64,000 nucleotides of DNA from Guillardia theta CCMP2712 (lineage: Eukaryota > Cryptophyceae > Pyrenomonadales > Geminigeraceae): the NCBI RefSeq assembly GCF_000315625.1, contig NW_005434658.1, positions 419,203-483,202 of the forward strand, written 5' to 3'. Position numbers and translations under genes: made by a program. This document shows positions 49,001-58,628 of the stretch, one piece after another. The notes under the pieces were generated by a model. The model did not search any database. It was not told the origin of the DNA and was given only the letters and a program-made list of their open reading frames with translations. How positions within the stretch are numbered: the first letter of the stretch is position 1; the number at the start of each line of letters is the position of its first letter.

Positions 49001-51159
49001 AAGCGAGAACCCTTGCTGATGTTGGAGAGAAACATCTGATCGAACGATGTGCCATTCACCAGAGTCTGCTGGAACACAAACACGTCGTTGACCAGGACAA
49101 ACTCAGGGGCCTGATTCTTGGAAGATATCGCAATGGTGAAGTTTTTGGAATTCTCAGGCAACTGATCGATGACGACCGACAGGATGAAATCTCCGTTGGC
49201 ATACGCAGCTGTCGTGAAGATCAAGCTTCCCCCTTCCAGCTTTGGGGAGACTCGAAACGCACGTTGAAAATCAGGTTCGGGTGAAATTAATTGAATCGAC
49301 AAGTCAGGGTACGGTTGCAGGACGCCATAGAAGATATCGGTGATGAAGCCGAAGTATGTGTACAACTCGTCTTGCTCAGACTCGACTAGGTCTATAGTCA
49401 ACATGGTCTGATTGATTTCGAAGTTTTGAAGCATGGATCTCTTTGGCAAGACGTAGACTTTGCATTCCTTCTCTGTCCAATTCATCCCACCATTCTGATT
49501 GCCACCGTCGTCTTGAATTCGAATCTTCAAATATATCAACCCACCTTCGGGATCTACCGTGGTGAATGTAAGATTAGAGTCTTGGACACTGACACTTCCC
49601 AGCAAAAAGCCCGGGATATCGACTATATGAAACGATAACAATTGATTCTGCTCATTGGGTGCGTAAGAGCTGTTTGGGCTGATGCCGTAGAGGAAAGGAT
49701 AAGAGTGCGGGAGAGAGGAATAAGAGATCACAAGGGTTTGACAAGAGAATGTCGGGGCGCTGTTGATATCAGAGGCCTGGAAGTGCAACTCATTGACTGA
49801 TTGAACAGAGGTCCCTCGACTGACAAGCTCAAAGGAAAGCGCCACGTCTTTGACGGCTGGATCAGCAAATTCGTTCGTGGGCGAGCAATCGATTTCAGTC
49901 GAAGAAACAAAGATAGAAGTAAGGTTTTGGATTACTGCCTGTCCTGAATCCCTGAATACGCAAAAGCTCTCGACATTCTCGAAACCATTCCCCAGTATCG
50001 TGATCGAGGTCCTGCCGAAAGCATTACCAATAGTCGGCTCGATCCTCCTGATTTGAGGTAGGAACTCAATCGACAGTGACAAGTTGGAGTGTAGGAGATC
50101 CTTTTCGAAGTTGTACTCGATGGGGGTGTTCCAGGACGAGTCGCACCAATATTTGGTCACACGGAAACTGACCAGCTGCGCTTCAAATTTCCAGGACATG
50201 ATTGTGCAGTTCATCAAGCTCGAGTTGTACACTAGACAGCTCCATGAAGAGAAACCGGGAGCGTCAAGTCTGTACCGCACGTTCTTTCGCACGCTCAGAT
50301 AGTTAGTGTCCGAAGTCTGCTTGTAGAATGGAGGCAGGACCTGCTGTGAAATGAAATCCAGTCCTGCACCCTGCAGCATGACAGATGCTCCTTCTTCTGA
50401 GTAGACGATAGAAGGCTGATACGCTACAATCTCCTCTTCGATTTCGAAAATCCCTTTCCTTGTGTCGTGTGATTTGATATCGAAAGGGGTGCCTGTTGAA
50501 TCTATCATCGTCAGCTGGATAAGAACCACTCGTGCGGGATAGTTCCATACTGGAGTGACTACCTCCAGCAAGGATTCTGAAATGGTCTGCACCTCAGCCA
50601 CTTCGCTGTGAATTAAATTTATATCTTCGCTGTACACGAAGGAGCAAGAATAGTTGTATTTCGAGGAAAAGCCCAACCCCTTGATGTCCAATACCATGCC
50701 ACCGACCGCTGATCCCTTGGTGATCTTCAGCGTCGATGGCAGCCAGATGGCATAAACAAATATTTTGAGACTTGATAAACAAGTGTTCCACATGGAATTG
50801 TTCTGATAGGAAAACTTCACGTCAAATGCTCCCCCTTCACACGCTCCTGATTGCATACAGAAGTCTTTGACATAGAAGATGTGCGTATCATTGTGAGATG
50901 CGGACGGTGCTAATGCTTGATTGCTGAAATTCATTAAGATGGGAGAGACTGAAAACTGACCAAAGACTGTTATCTGCGTCCAACCGAGGATAGACATGGA
51001 CGATGGTTCAATTCTATTTACAATGACCAGGTCGCTGCAGTGATCCTCTGATTGACATGCAACCAGGGAAAGGAAGCTGAGAAGGAAGAAGTGCTGCAGA
51101 AAGCGACGAGTAGAAGAGCCGGTGCGATGATGGGAGGAGCGACTGCTGTCAGCCATCAT
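28016..51159 (-). CDS. Giant secreted adhesin-like protein (IPT/TIG, cadherin-like repeats, LamG, propeller)
   Basis: Start ATG 51159 (or 51156) precedes a signal peptide (RRFLQHFFLLSFLSLVACQSE). Exon 1 runs unbroken from 51159 to about 45201, a short intron follows, and exon 2 runs about 45016-37640; many shorter exons follow to a stop at 28018-28016. The predicted product is over 6,000 residues. Order of modules: IPT/TIG-like folds (51,100-49,700), many cadherin-like repeats of about 100 residues ending in PVNDPPTF-type motifs with DDGGTANGG loops (49,700-43,100), a Cys-rich knot (42,690-43,090), more repeats, a LamG-like lectin fold (39,650-40,330), a beta-propeller region with repeats such as YKWDIQVEQFVFLQ (36,400-33,000), further cadherin-like repeats (to 30,450), another IPT domain (about 30,100-29,800) and YVGG-type repeats at the C-terminus. 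N-glycosylation sequons are dense. I see no clear membrane helix. It is probably a cell-surface or matrix protein. The 3' end may extend to about 27827 through one more exon. Confidence 0.75.
39650..40330 (-). other. LamG/concanavalin-like lectin domain of the giant protein
   Basis: The segment reads SGLFLTNDIRSV, HAFSVEAWVTVDKP, GTWFHIVAIYDGFNLKLFV and GMIKMLTLWKGALSTSQV, the usual strand order of a LamG-like jellyroll (the FSVEAWV and W.H.A..YDG blocks). Confidence 0.65.
42690..43090 (-). other. Cysteine-rich knot within the giant protein
   Basis: About 20 cysteines occur within 120 residues (from SCVENPIDGRCYARCQYS to CENEF), inserted between cadherin-like repeats. It resembles repeated disulfide knots rather than a canonical EGF domain. 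Confidence 0.6.
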
Positions 51160-51460
51160 CGCGGCAGCTCGAGAAAGAATACAGTGAGAGAGGATGAGAA
51201 TCGAAGGCTACTTGGATCAGCAGCTGAGGGGAGGAGACGGCAGCGGGCGGCGGCCAGCTCGGGGCGTGTCCAGGACTGCCATGTCCCTGTGGCGCCTCTG
51301 GCGAACGAGAGGTCAAATTGATGGCCGTTACATTACTAGTCATAATCCGTAACCGCCAAACACAGCCTTTCGTCCAATCGGGCCCGCTCCGGAGCTAGAC
51401 CCAGCACCACTTGACCTCATCCCCGCTCAATACCCGAGCGCTTTGCACGTGCGAAGGAAT
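51160..51460. other. Head-to-head intergenic region
   Basis: About 300 bases separate the divergent start codons of the giant secreted-protein gene and NOB1. It must contain both promoters. I recognise no specific motif. Confidence 0.5.
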
Positions 51461-53350
51461 ATGGCGACATGGGCAGACAAGCTTCGCGCGGGGAAGGAGG
51501 AGGAGAGGAAGGGAGAGGAGAGCGCAGAGGCAGGAGATGGAAGCCTATCGAAGCAAGTTCACTCTGTAGCCGGAGCCAGCCACGTCGAGGGGAGCTTGGA
51601 CGGAGGTGAGGCTCCTTGCAGCGATGCCAAGGAGGCCAGGCATGGCAGTAGCGCGGATGGCAGCCCACGTGCAGAACCGCCATCTGGGAAGAAAGTTGTG
51701 CTGGACTCAGGGATGCTGATCAAGGGCGAAAGGATCGACAAGCTCGGAGAACATTTCTGGACGGTGATTTGAATGCTGCAAAGATGGTTTGAGGGAAGAT
51801 GACGGGGCCTGCAGGTGAAGGAAGTTCTTGCAGAAGTGAGGGATAGCAATGCAAGAATGATCCTCGACACACTTCCTGTCGAGCTCCAGGCAAGTCTTTC
51901 TGTTGACCCTTCCTTGTGCGTCTTGGGCTGCTGTGGATATCACGAGCGTTGGGACTGACGTGTTTTCATCAGGTTCGGGAGGTTGATCCATCGGCGCTTG
52001 CCTTCGTGTCCAAGTTCTCCAAGTTGACAGGAGACTTCAGCAGACTGTCAAACACTGACTTGAAGGTCATGGCCCTGACCTATCAGCTAGAGAAGGAGTT
52101 CTATGGCACCTCGCACTTGAACGAGGCGCCGAAGCCGGTGAGTTGCCGTGTGGAGGACGTCATGGGGTGATAGTGGTGCAGATGAGACCGGCAAACGTGG
52201 GGAGCGAAGAAGTCAAGACACCAAAGGAAGAAAACGCGACCAACGAGACAGCCGACTGTGATTCAGCGAACGGGGCTGAATCTGAGAACGGCGACGGCAG
52301 CAGTGGGCACAGACAGGGGAACAAGCAACAAGCGCCTTCACTGCCTGGCTGGTACGAGGGGACAGACGATGATGAAGGATGGATCACTCCGGACAATGTT
52401 GCTTCCTTCTCGGTCAATGGGAAATGTGTTGAAGACGATTCCGATGCGAACGTGGCATGTGCGACCCTCGATGGTGCAATGCAGAATGTATTGCTACAGA
52501 TTGGGCTGCGAGTTGTGAACGGAGAAGGTCTGGTTGTCAAGAATGTCAAGCAGTTTGTACAGAAATGCCATGCATGCTTTAAGATCTGCCATGACAATAC
52601 CAAGATGTTCTGCCCATCCTGCGGCAACGCAACTCTGATGCGAGTCTCCATGTGGGTACAGGCGGACGGTCGAGTGACATTCAGGTGAGATGAAACGCCA
52701 TATCCCACACTCCCACCCTAGCAAGCAATGTTTCTAGAGTCGCCAGGCACCTTCCTTATAGTGGTCTGGCGCTATCACATTGCAAGACGAACGCTCATAC
52801 TCCCACGCACTGCATCCTTGCTTTCAGCGTCCTTTTAATTGAGCACAAAGTTTTCCAACCCCCCTTGCTCTGATTTCCTCGTGCTGTGGTGGAGATATCC
52901 TCTTTCCAGATTATTGACAGCATGATGCAGCAAGGGAATCAAGAATTTCAATCTGAGGGGCACCAAGTACAGTCTCCCAAAGCCGAAACAAGTAATTCCA
53001 ATTGTCTCTGCATGCTTCCTTTGACTTCAGTGGTAGGGACGTGGCAAGGACGACTTGGTTCTGCGAGAAGATCAAGTAAGATGCCGAGCCTCACAAGTTT
53101 CTTGCTTACTTGCCGTTGTTGTTCAGTTGATCTCGTCGGCACATAGACAGAGAAAGCCAAAGATGGTGGTGGACGATGATGGATTTACAACGCTGGCTCC
53201 CCGAGACAACTATAAAGCGGTGAACATTTGATCACGAAGTTGCAGCCATGTTGTCTAATCCTGTCTTCACAGAGAAACAACCAAGAGATTGTCGGAATGG
53301 GATATGGCGGAGGTGGAAAGCGCAATCCGAATGAACGAAGAAGGAGATGA
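51461..53350 (+). CDS. NOB1: NOB1, 20S pre-rRNA endonuclease
   Basis: NOB1 makes the final cleavage that forms the 3' end of 18S rRNA. Start ATG 51461 (MATWADKLRAGK). A Ser/Glu-rich N-terminal segment precedes the PIN domain, which begins KKVVLDSGMLIKGERIDKLG and continues KEVLAEVRDSNARMILDTLP, then VREVDPSALAFVSKFSKLTG and LSNTDLKVMALTYQLEKEF with its acidic residues. After a linker (GWITPDNV) comes the zinc ribbon (CHACFKIC, then FCPSCGNATLMRV), then FNLRGTKYSLPKPK, GRGKDDLVLREDQ and the basic C-terminus KRNPNERRRR. Exons: 51461-51763, 51816-51889, 51973-52139, 52183-52682, 52931-52991, about 53034-53085, about 53152-53219, 53275-53350. Intron 2 is GC-AG. All the blocks expected for a functional enzyme are present. 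Confidence 0.95.
51890..51972 (+). other. GC-AG intron in NOB1
   Basis: The donor is CAG followed by GCAAGT, the strict consensus for GC-AG introns, and the acceptor is TTTCATCAG. No nearby GT donor would keep the NOB1 frame from LPVELQ into VREVDPSA. Confidence 0.85.
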
Positions 53351-53699
53351 TGGCAATGCTCTGATTATGGGGAGGTTGTATTTTGTTTAAATGTAGGTAG
53401 ATCTGATCTTAGGTAGCTAAGACATGTGCCTTTCGAAGCTCAAAATTTGACCTAAGTATCTCAGCGTTGATGAATGAATCTAGACTCACAAACCAAAATT
53501 AACGCGACTGTGGTTCTCCAATGAAGTTAAATGTGTTCGCTTCTATCTAACAATCAGCTGAAGGCCATCAGATCAGACTTGCATTCAAAGGAGTTGCTGT
53601 ATCATAGCTCGTCAATCTTCTTCCAACGAGGGTTCCAGTCTGTGAGGCATTCTGATCACAACGAACAACAGGACTTTGACAAGGTGGGGTGGAGTAAAG
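53351..53699. other. Convergent 3' intergenic region, nothing recognised
   Basis: This separates the 3' ends of NOB1 and the oxygenase gene. It is slightly AT-rich, with no open frame of note, no repeat and no RNA gene that I can see. Confidence 0.6.
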
Positions 53700-54903
53700 C
53701 TACATGATTCCAAGAGGGAAGACAAAGGACAGACCTGGAAATTGCTGCCTGACATCTTCATGGTTCAATCTCCTTGACATGCGCAATTTGCACAATTGTT
53801 CGTACTTCTCCTCATCTGTCGTTGCGTCAAGGGTTGGTTTTTCTCTCATTCCAGGCAAGGGCTGACCTATCGCACTCATCACGCCTGGCCTGGCCTGGTA
53901 CGACGCCTTGTATCGATGAGTCGCTTCCTTGCGAGCTTCGGACACCTGACATGACAGATCAATGCACGTCAGATCATCGTGGCAGCGTCACGTAATAGAT
54001 CGCAACGCTCTTTCTAGCTTCGTGAGGGGGGCAAGCAACCTGTCAAGCCGCATCATTACCCGTTCAGATGAACAAAGGGGATTCACAAAGTATTACAGGA
54101 TCAGGCATGCCGTGCCAACTTATGTCCGACGTGCGAAACAAAGCCGCTGTGTTGAATCTAGGAACAATGCGAGTGGCTTCTTTCTCCATCCTCTCAAGTG
54201 TTCCCTCCCACAAGGAAAGATGTCCTCCCCACTCTTCCTTCCAGCCCTTGTTCATGTACACGATCAGGTTCACCCGTCTTTCTTTCTTCGTGATAGGATG
54301 AATCGAGTAGTCAAGGTGCATTTCAAGCCGGCTACCAGCCGGATGGTAATGGAGGCCTGCACCATGGAGATGCGGATCATTCTCCAAGCCATCGATGCCG
54401 GTGATGTTGTGTAGGAGCATGATGAGTGCTTCACTCTGGAGCACTTTCCACATGTAACGGAAGACAGCGTCGTGTTCAGCCATCGCTTCCAAGTTATCAT
54501 GAGCTAGCTTTCCTTCTATCGGGTTGTCGTAGACATGCCATCCTTGTGTCTCCCACTCATGGGATTGATTTCCAACCGGTTTCCTGGGAGATAAGCATGA
54601 GAAAGACGTGGATCTGCTTTTCAATACTTACGGAAATTTGGTTTCTATGCGGTTGGCAATGCTCTCTTCGAAGAAGTTTGGTATTACTACGTGAGGAAAT
54701 GGAAGAGCCTCGCGGAATTGCTTTCCGAGCTCGTCAATCTTTTCTGCATCACTCGCCCATGTTCCAAGGAAGGCTTGGATGTCCGATACTTTATCTAGTC
54801 TGTCCTCCAGATTTACATTGCCGAACCTGTCATCAGCAAGGACGCCCTCGATGTGCTGCTGGACTACACCTACAAGGGCAAAGAGAACTAGAAGCGCCCT
54901 CAT
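53700..54903 (-). CDS. Secreted prolyl-4-hydroxylase-like 2OG-Fe(II) oxygenase
   Basis: I chose start ATG 54903 because it opens a signal peptide (MRALLVLFALVGVVQQ). Four exons: 54903 to about 54635, about 54583-54098, a short one near 53999-54023 (VACPPHEARKSVAIYY), and 53945-53700. The double-stranded beta-helix core is in exon 2: HYHPAGSRLEMHLDYSIHPI supplies the His-x-Asp iron ligands (HLD), RRVNLIVYMNKGW and GGHLSLWE are core strands, and RFNTAALFRTSDISWHGMPDP carries the distal His. The exon after it has the RKS-type 2-oxoglutarate contact. The C-terminal exon is basic with no known domain. Substrate unknown; relatives act on prolyl or other side chains of secreted proteins. Confidence 0.85.
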
Positions 54904-55734
54904 GCGGTGATGGTGAAATCGGACGACCTGACAAGAGTTAGTCAGGCAGGTTTGAACGAGTTTTTCCCCCACCAACTATCCCACAGGTCATCCATTAATA
55001 CTAGCTAGCCAACACTGAAAGTGATAGCCAGTGTGATAACTACTGTCACCAACATATCACTGACGTCGCATGCCCTTTCCCCCAAAAAGGTTAAACTTCA
55101 ACACTCTGCTCGCTGCCGCCCTCTTGGTACACTCTTGATACAAGGAGGATGTTACCATCTAGCGATCTTCCCCACACCATCCTTGCCATCTCCCCCTGCT
55201 CTGCTCTCCTTGTCTCTCCTCTCTCCTTCACCACATCATCACGCTTTCGAGGCGCATTACACAGCAAGCGCCCCATCCTTGTGTCACCTTCTCACCCTCA
55301 TCCCGGGTCACTGTGACCGTCGCCCCGGCGCCCCGGCGCCCCGGCGCGGGCGGCCCCGGCGGGCCCGGGCCGGCCCCCGGGGGTCCGGCCGGGCCGGGCC
55401 CTCCCGTGGCCGGCGTGACCGTCTCGCGGACTCGGGAGGCTGGGCCCGATGGGCCATGATGATCGGCTCAGCTATCATAGTATCATTGATCTGACGGTGA
55501 CTCGGTCGGAGGCCGCCCTGATCATGCTGCCGAGCCCGACAGTCGGCGGCCCGGCTTCAAGTCCCGAGTTAAGCAGGCCTCGCCGCGGCGGCGAAGTCGC
55601 AGTGAGGCTGTACCGTCAGTGTGTTAACCAGTAATTGCATGATCACTTAGATAAAAGTTTACAAGTCCATAAAAGTTTACAACTTAGTCCCGAGTCCATC
55701 AGGTCTCTACGCCCAGGCTTCCAAGCCTGTCTGC
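54904..55734. other. Intergenic region with GC-rich island
   Basis: From 55310 to about 55640 the DNA is a dense CCGG/GGCCC island (for example CCCCGGCGCCCCGGCGCC at about 55323-55345), of the same type as the islands farther left and at 61080-61990. Positions 55651-55682 hold two copies of ATAAAAGTTTACAA spaced 18 bases apart. I see no gene. Confidence 0.6.
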
Positions 55735-56781
55735 TCACACGCCGAGTAGTGCGATCGACTCCAAAACAGTCTCGGCCGGGCTCGCGCTCGTGTCCCTCGA
55801 CGCTCCAAGCTTGTCCAGGAGCCACATGCTCTGTGGGCTGCTGTCTTGTAGGCCCAGCACCAGCGGGTGGTCAAGCATCTGCTCCAGGATCTCGAAGAGG
55901 AGACGCTGGGCCTCCGGGCGCTGGCTGCTGCTGACGTCTGCTTGCGGCAAGATGTCGAGCGCGAGGTGCATGACCTTGCGGAAGTCGTCAAAGGCGAGGG
56001 CCTCGCACGCGATATCAAGCAGGCCCGGGTGGCGCTCTAGGCAGTAGCCGCCCACGCGCATGACCGGAGCCGCGAACAGGAGGTACCGCTGGTCCACGTA
56101 CGCCTTGAGGAGCAGGAGGAGGAGGCTGAGAGACGTCAGGTAGCGCCGGTCCTCGATGCGGACCAGGGCGATGGACATGACGGCATCGCTGACCTCGCGC
56201 AGCATCAAGGAGCAGTCGTCCTCTGCCACCTGAGTGAAGCAGACCGACAGACTCACGGAGGCGTCCCACGACCGGGGGGAGAAGCAGCTCACGTCCCGAG
56301 CAACGCACTCGGCATAGAGGGAGCTGCGCGCGGTGTAGCGGGGAGAGGGGCAGTCCTGCTCGACATCAAAGCAGAGCCGGAAGCACTTCTCGAGGGCAAG
56401 CCTCAGCTCGAGGCCGTCATCGGAGGACCGGGACAGGTAGGCCTGGTAGACCTGGGGGACGAGCAGCTGATAGCTCCCGGAGGGAGAGCAGAACTGGCAT
56501 GCGCGGAGGGCGATAGACATGCGGACGATGAGTGGGCTGTAGGACGAGGAGAGGTTGAGGAGACACTCCTTGGGTACTGCAGGATCTTGGTCGTCAATGT
56601 CGAGGAGCTGTATGACGAATCCAAGGCGGAAGGCCTCGGACACCAGCCTGGCATAGAAGACGACCTCGGATCCGATGGGGACGAAGGCCAGCTGATGGAA
56701 GCCACTGGGGACGGAGTAGAGTCTGAGGGTGTCGAAGACGGAGGATACGAGCTCCTGGACGGAGGAGCCAGACGCGGGCAT
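55735..56781 (-). CDS. 348-residue protein of unknown function, left inverted copy
   Basis: A single uninterrupted frame, ATG 56781 to TGA 55737-55735. The product looks all-helical, Leu/Val-rich, with no signal peptide, membrane helix or catalytic motif that I recognise. It begins SGSSVQELVSSVFDTLRLYS and contains FHQLAFVPIGSEVVFYARLV, FVIQLLDIDDQDP, CFRLCFDVEQDCPS, a Ser/Cys-rich middle and FDDFRKVMHLALDILPQ. It differs from the copy at 57155-58201 at only a handful of residues (for example P/S at position 2 and R/Q in FSPRS). No introns, unlike most neighbours. It could be a regulatory partner of the adjacent Zn2Cys6 proteins, but nothing in the sequence proves this. Confidence 0.75.
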   Translation of the reverse strand: MPASGSSVQELVSSVFDTLRLYSVPSGFHQLAFVPIGSEVVFYARLVSEAFRLGFVIQLLDIDDQDPAVPKECLLNLSSSYSPLIVRMSIALRACQFCSPSGSYQLLVPQVYQAYLSRSSDDGLELRLALEKCFRLCFDVEQDCPSPRYTARSSLYAECVARDVSCFSPRSWDASVSLSVCFTQVAEDDCSLMLREVSDAVMSIALVRIEDRRYLTSLSLLLLLLKAYVDQRYLLFAAPVMRVGGYCLERHPGLLDIACEALAFDDFRKVMHLALDILPQADVSSSQRPEAQRLLFEILEQMLDHPLVLGLQDSSPQSMWLLDKLGASRDTSASPAETVLESIALLGV

Positions 56782-56964
56782 GGGCAGGAGGTTGCGTCAG
56801 ACAGGCGTTTGCTTCAAGGGAGAAGAGGGAGGGTTCGGAGCTGTCAGAGCACGCGGAGGTGTGGTTCTAGGACTGAAGGTAGGTAAGGGGGAGGCTGATG
56901 AATGCTGTTGAGGTCAGAGAGAGTAGTTCTTTCCTTATCATGCTCGTGCTGCCTTCCCCTGCAT

Positions 56965-57105
56965 GCACCCACAAACCAGCGAGAAAATGAAAATGCTACC
57001 CCTACCCCGTTTCTCAGGACAAGTACATGAGGGTGGTGGTACCACCATCAAACTCCCGCTCCAAACAGGGGGTACTTGCACCTTTTTCCGCTGGTTTGTG
57101 GGTGC
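56965..57105. repeat. Central inverted repeat between the A copies
   Basis: GCACCCACAAACCAGCG (56965-56981) is repeated in reverse complement at 57089-57105. A 14-base palindrome, TGGTGGTACCACCA (57036-57049), sits near the middle. Partial similarity continues inward from the 17-base arms, so this may be the decayed core of an older, longer palindrome. It lies in the shared 5' region of two divergent genes. Confidence 0.75.
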
Positions 57106-57154
57106 CAATCCCTTCCATAAGGGAAAACAAGGATGAACAGATCAACACCTGCCC

Positions 57155-58201
57155 ATGTCCGCGTCTGGCTCCTCCGTCCAGGAGCTCGTATCCTCCGTCT
57201 TCGACACCCTCAGACTCTACTCCGTCCCCAGTGGCTTCCATCAGCTGGCCTTCGTCCCCATCGGATCCGAGGTCGTCTTCTATGCCAGGCTGGTGTCCGA
57301 GGCCTTCCGCCTTGGATTCGTCATACAGCTCCTCGACATTGACGACCAAGATCCTGCAGTACCCAAGGAGTGTCTCCTCAACCTCTCCTCGTCCTACAGC
57401 CCACTCATCGTCCGCATGTCTATCGCCCTCCGCGCATGCCAGTTCTGCTCTCCCTCCGGGAGCTATCAGCTGCTCGTCCCCCAGGTCTACCAGGCCTACC
57501 TGTCCCGGTCCTCCGATGACGGCCTCGAGCTGAGGCTTGCCCTCGAGAAGTGCTTCCGGCTCTGCTTTGATGTCGAGCAGGACTGCCCCTCTCCCCGCTA
57601 CACCGCGCGCAGCTCCCTCTATGCCGAGTGCGTTGCTCGGGACGTGAGCTGCTTCTCCCCCCAGTCGTGGGACGCCTCCGTGAGTCTGTCGGTCTGCTTC
57701 ACTCAGGTGGCAGAGGACGACTGCTCCTTGATGCTGCGCGAGGTCAGCGATGCCGTCATGTCCATCGCCCTGGTCCGCATCGAGGACCGGCGCTACCTGA
57801 CGTCTCTCAGCCTCCTCCTCCTGCTCCTCAAGGCGTACGTGGACCAGCGGCACCTCCTGGACGCGGCTCCGGTCATGCGCGTGGGCGGCTACTGCCTAGA
57901 GCACCACCCGGGCCTGCTTGATATCGCGTGCGAGGCCCTCGCCTTTGACGACTTCCGCAAGGTCATGCACCTCGCGCTCGACATCTTGCCGCAAGCAGAC
58001 GTCAGCAGCAGCCAGCGCCCGGAGGCCCAGCGTCTCCTCTTCGAGATCCTGGAGCAGATGCTTGACCACCCGCTGGTGCTGGGCCTACAAGACAGCAGCC
58101 CACAGAGCATGTGGCTCCTGGACAAGCTTGGAGCGTCGAGGGACACGAGCGCGAGCCCGGCCGAGACTGTGTTGGAGTCGATCGCACTACTCGGCGTGTG
58201 A
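57155..58201 (+). CDS. 348-residue protein of unknown function, right inverted copy
   Basis: A single frame, ATG 57155 to TGA 58199-58201, head to head with the copy at 55735-56781. The two proteins are about 98-99% identical by eye; differences include S/P at residue 2, Q/R in FSPQS, RHLLDAAP versus RYLLFAAP, and EHHPG versus ERHPG. Most of the changes do not disrupt the frame, so both copies appear intact and probably both functional. The long antisense frame across this gene (57014-57853) is a shadow. Function unknown. Confidence 0.75.
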   Translation: MSASGSSVQELVSSVFDTLRLYSVPSGFHQLAFVPIGSEVVFYARLVSEAFRLGFVIQLLDIDDQDPAVPKECLLNLSSSYSPLIVRMSIALRACQFCSPSGSYQLLVPQVYQAYLSRSSDDGLELRLALEKCFRLCFDVEQDCPSPRYTARSSLYAECVARDVSCFSPQSWDASVSLSVCFTQVAEDDCSLMLREVSDAVMSIALVRIEDRRYLTSLSLLLLLLKAYVDQRHLLDAAPVMRVGGYCLEHHPGLLDIACEALAFDDFRKVMHLALDILPQADVSSSQRPEAQRLLFEILEQMLDHPLVLGLQDSSPQSMWLLDKLGASRDTSASPAETVLESIALLGV

Positions 58202-58628
58202 GCAGACTTCGGAAGGCAAGATCAGGCGGGGCTAAAGAGAGATCAGGGTTTGCAAAGATTGTGAGATGCGGGGTGTAACCCCGCCGTTTCTGTGAAGTAC
58301 TTGATCAGCAAACCGACAATCACAATTCTCGCTCAAAAGACAGCCGGACAGGGGACACGAGACAGCAAGGTGATGCTTGAAGTGAAACACAACATGTCCG
58401 AGCCCTGAATACAACATACACGTTTTGAATCTCAAAAATTCTTTGCGACATCTTCCCGCCTACACGTGCTTTGAGGACAGAGTGATGGCAACGACGGTAT
58501 ATCAACATGAGTGTTCTGTAGCATCAATCAGCATCGTCTCGTGTTTATATCATATCTATCTGTTATCTAAGATGTTAAAATTCCCTCTAACAAGGCCTCC
58601 CTTTCCTGCTCTTCCCCTCTTCCCTCCT
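58202..58628. other. Convergent intergenic region, nothing recognised
   Basis: This separates the 3' ends of the right A copy and the left B copy. It is ordinary to AT-rich, with no repeat, RNA gene or credible frame that I can see. Confidence 0.6.

Larger units (their letters stand above)
55725..58211. repeat. Inverted gene duplication A (arms about 1.06 kb)
   Basis: Arm 55725-56787 is the near-perfect reverse complement of 57149-58211, with a spacer of about 360 bases. Similarity starts at CCTGCCC just before ATG and ends at GTGTGAGCAGAC just after the stop; outside that the flanks are unrelated. Confidence 0.9.

Noticed and set aside
57014-57853. Minus-strand 279-residue frame across the right A gene
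   Set aside because: It is the exact antisense of a conserved duplicated gene, and the same antisense frame is not maintained as an independent gene in the other copy.
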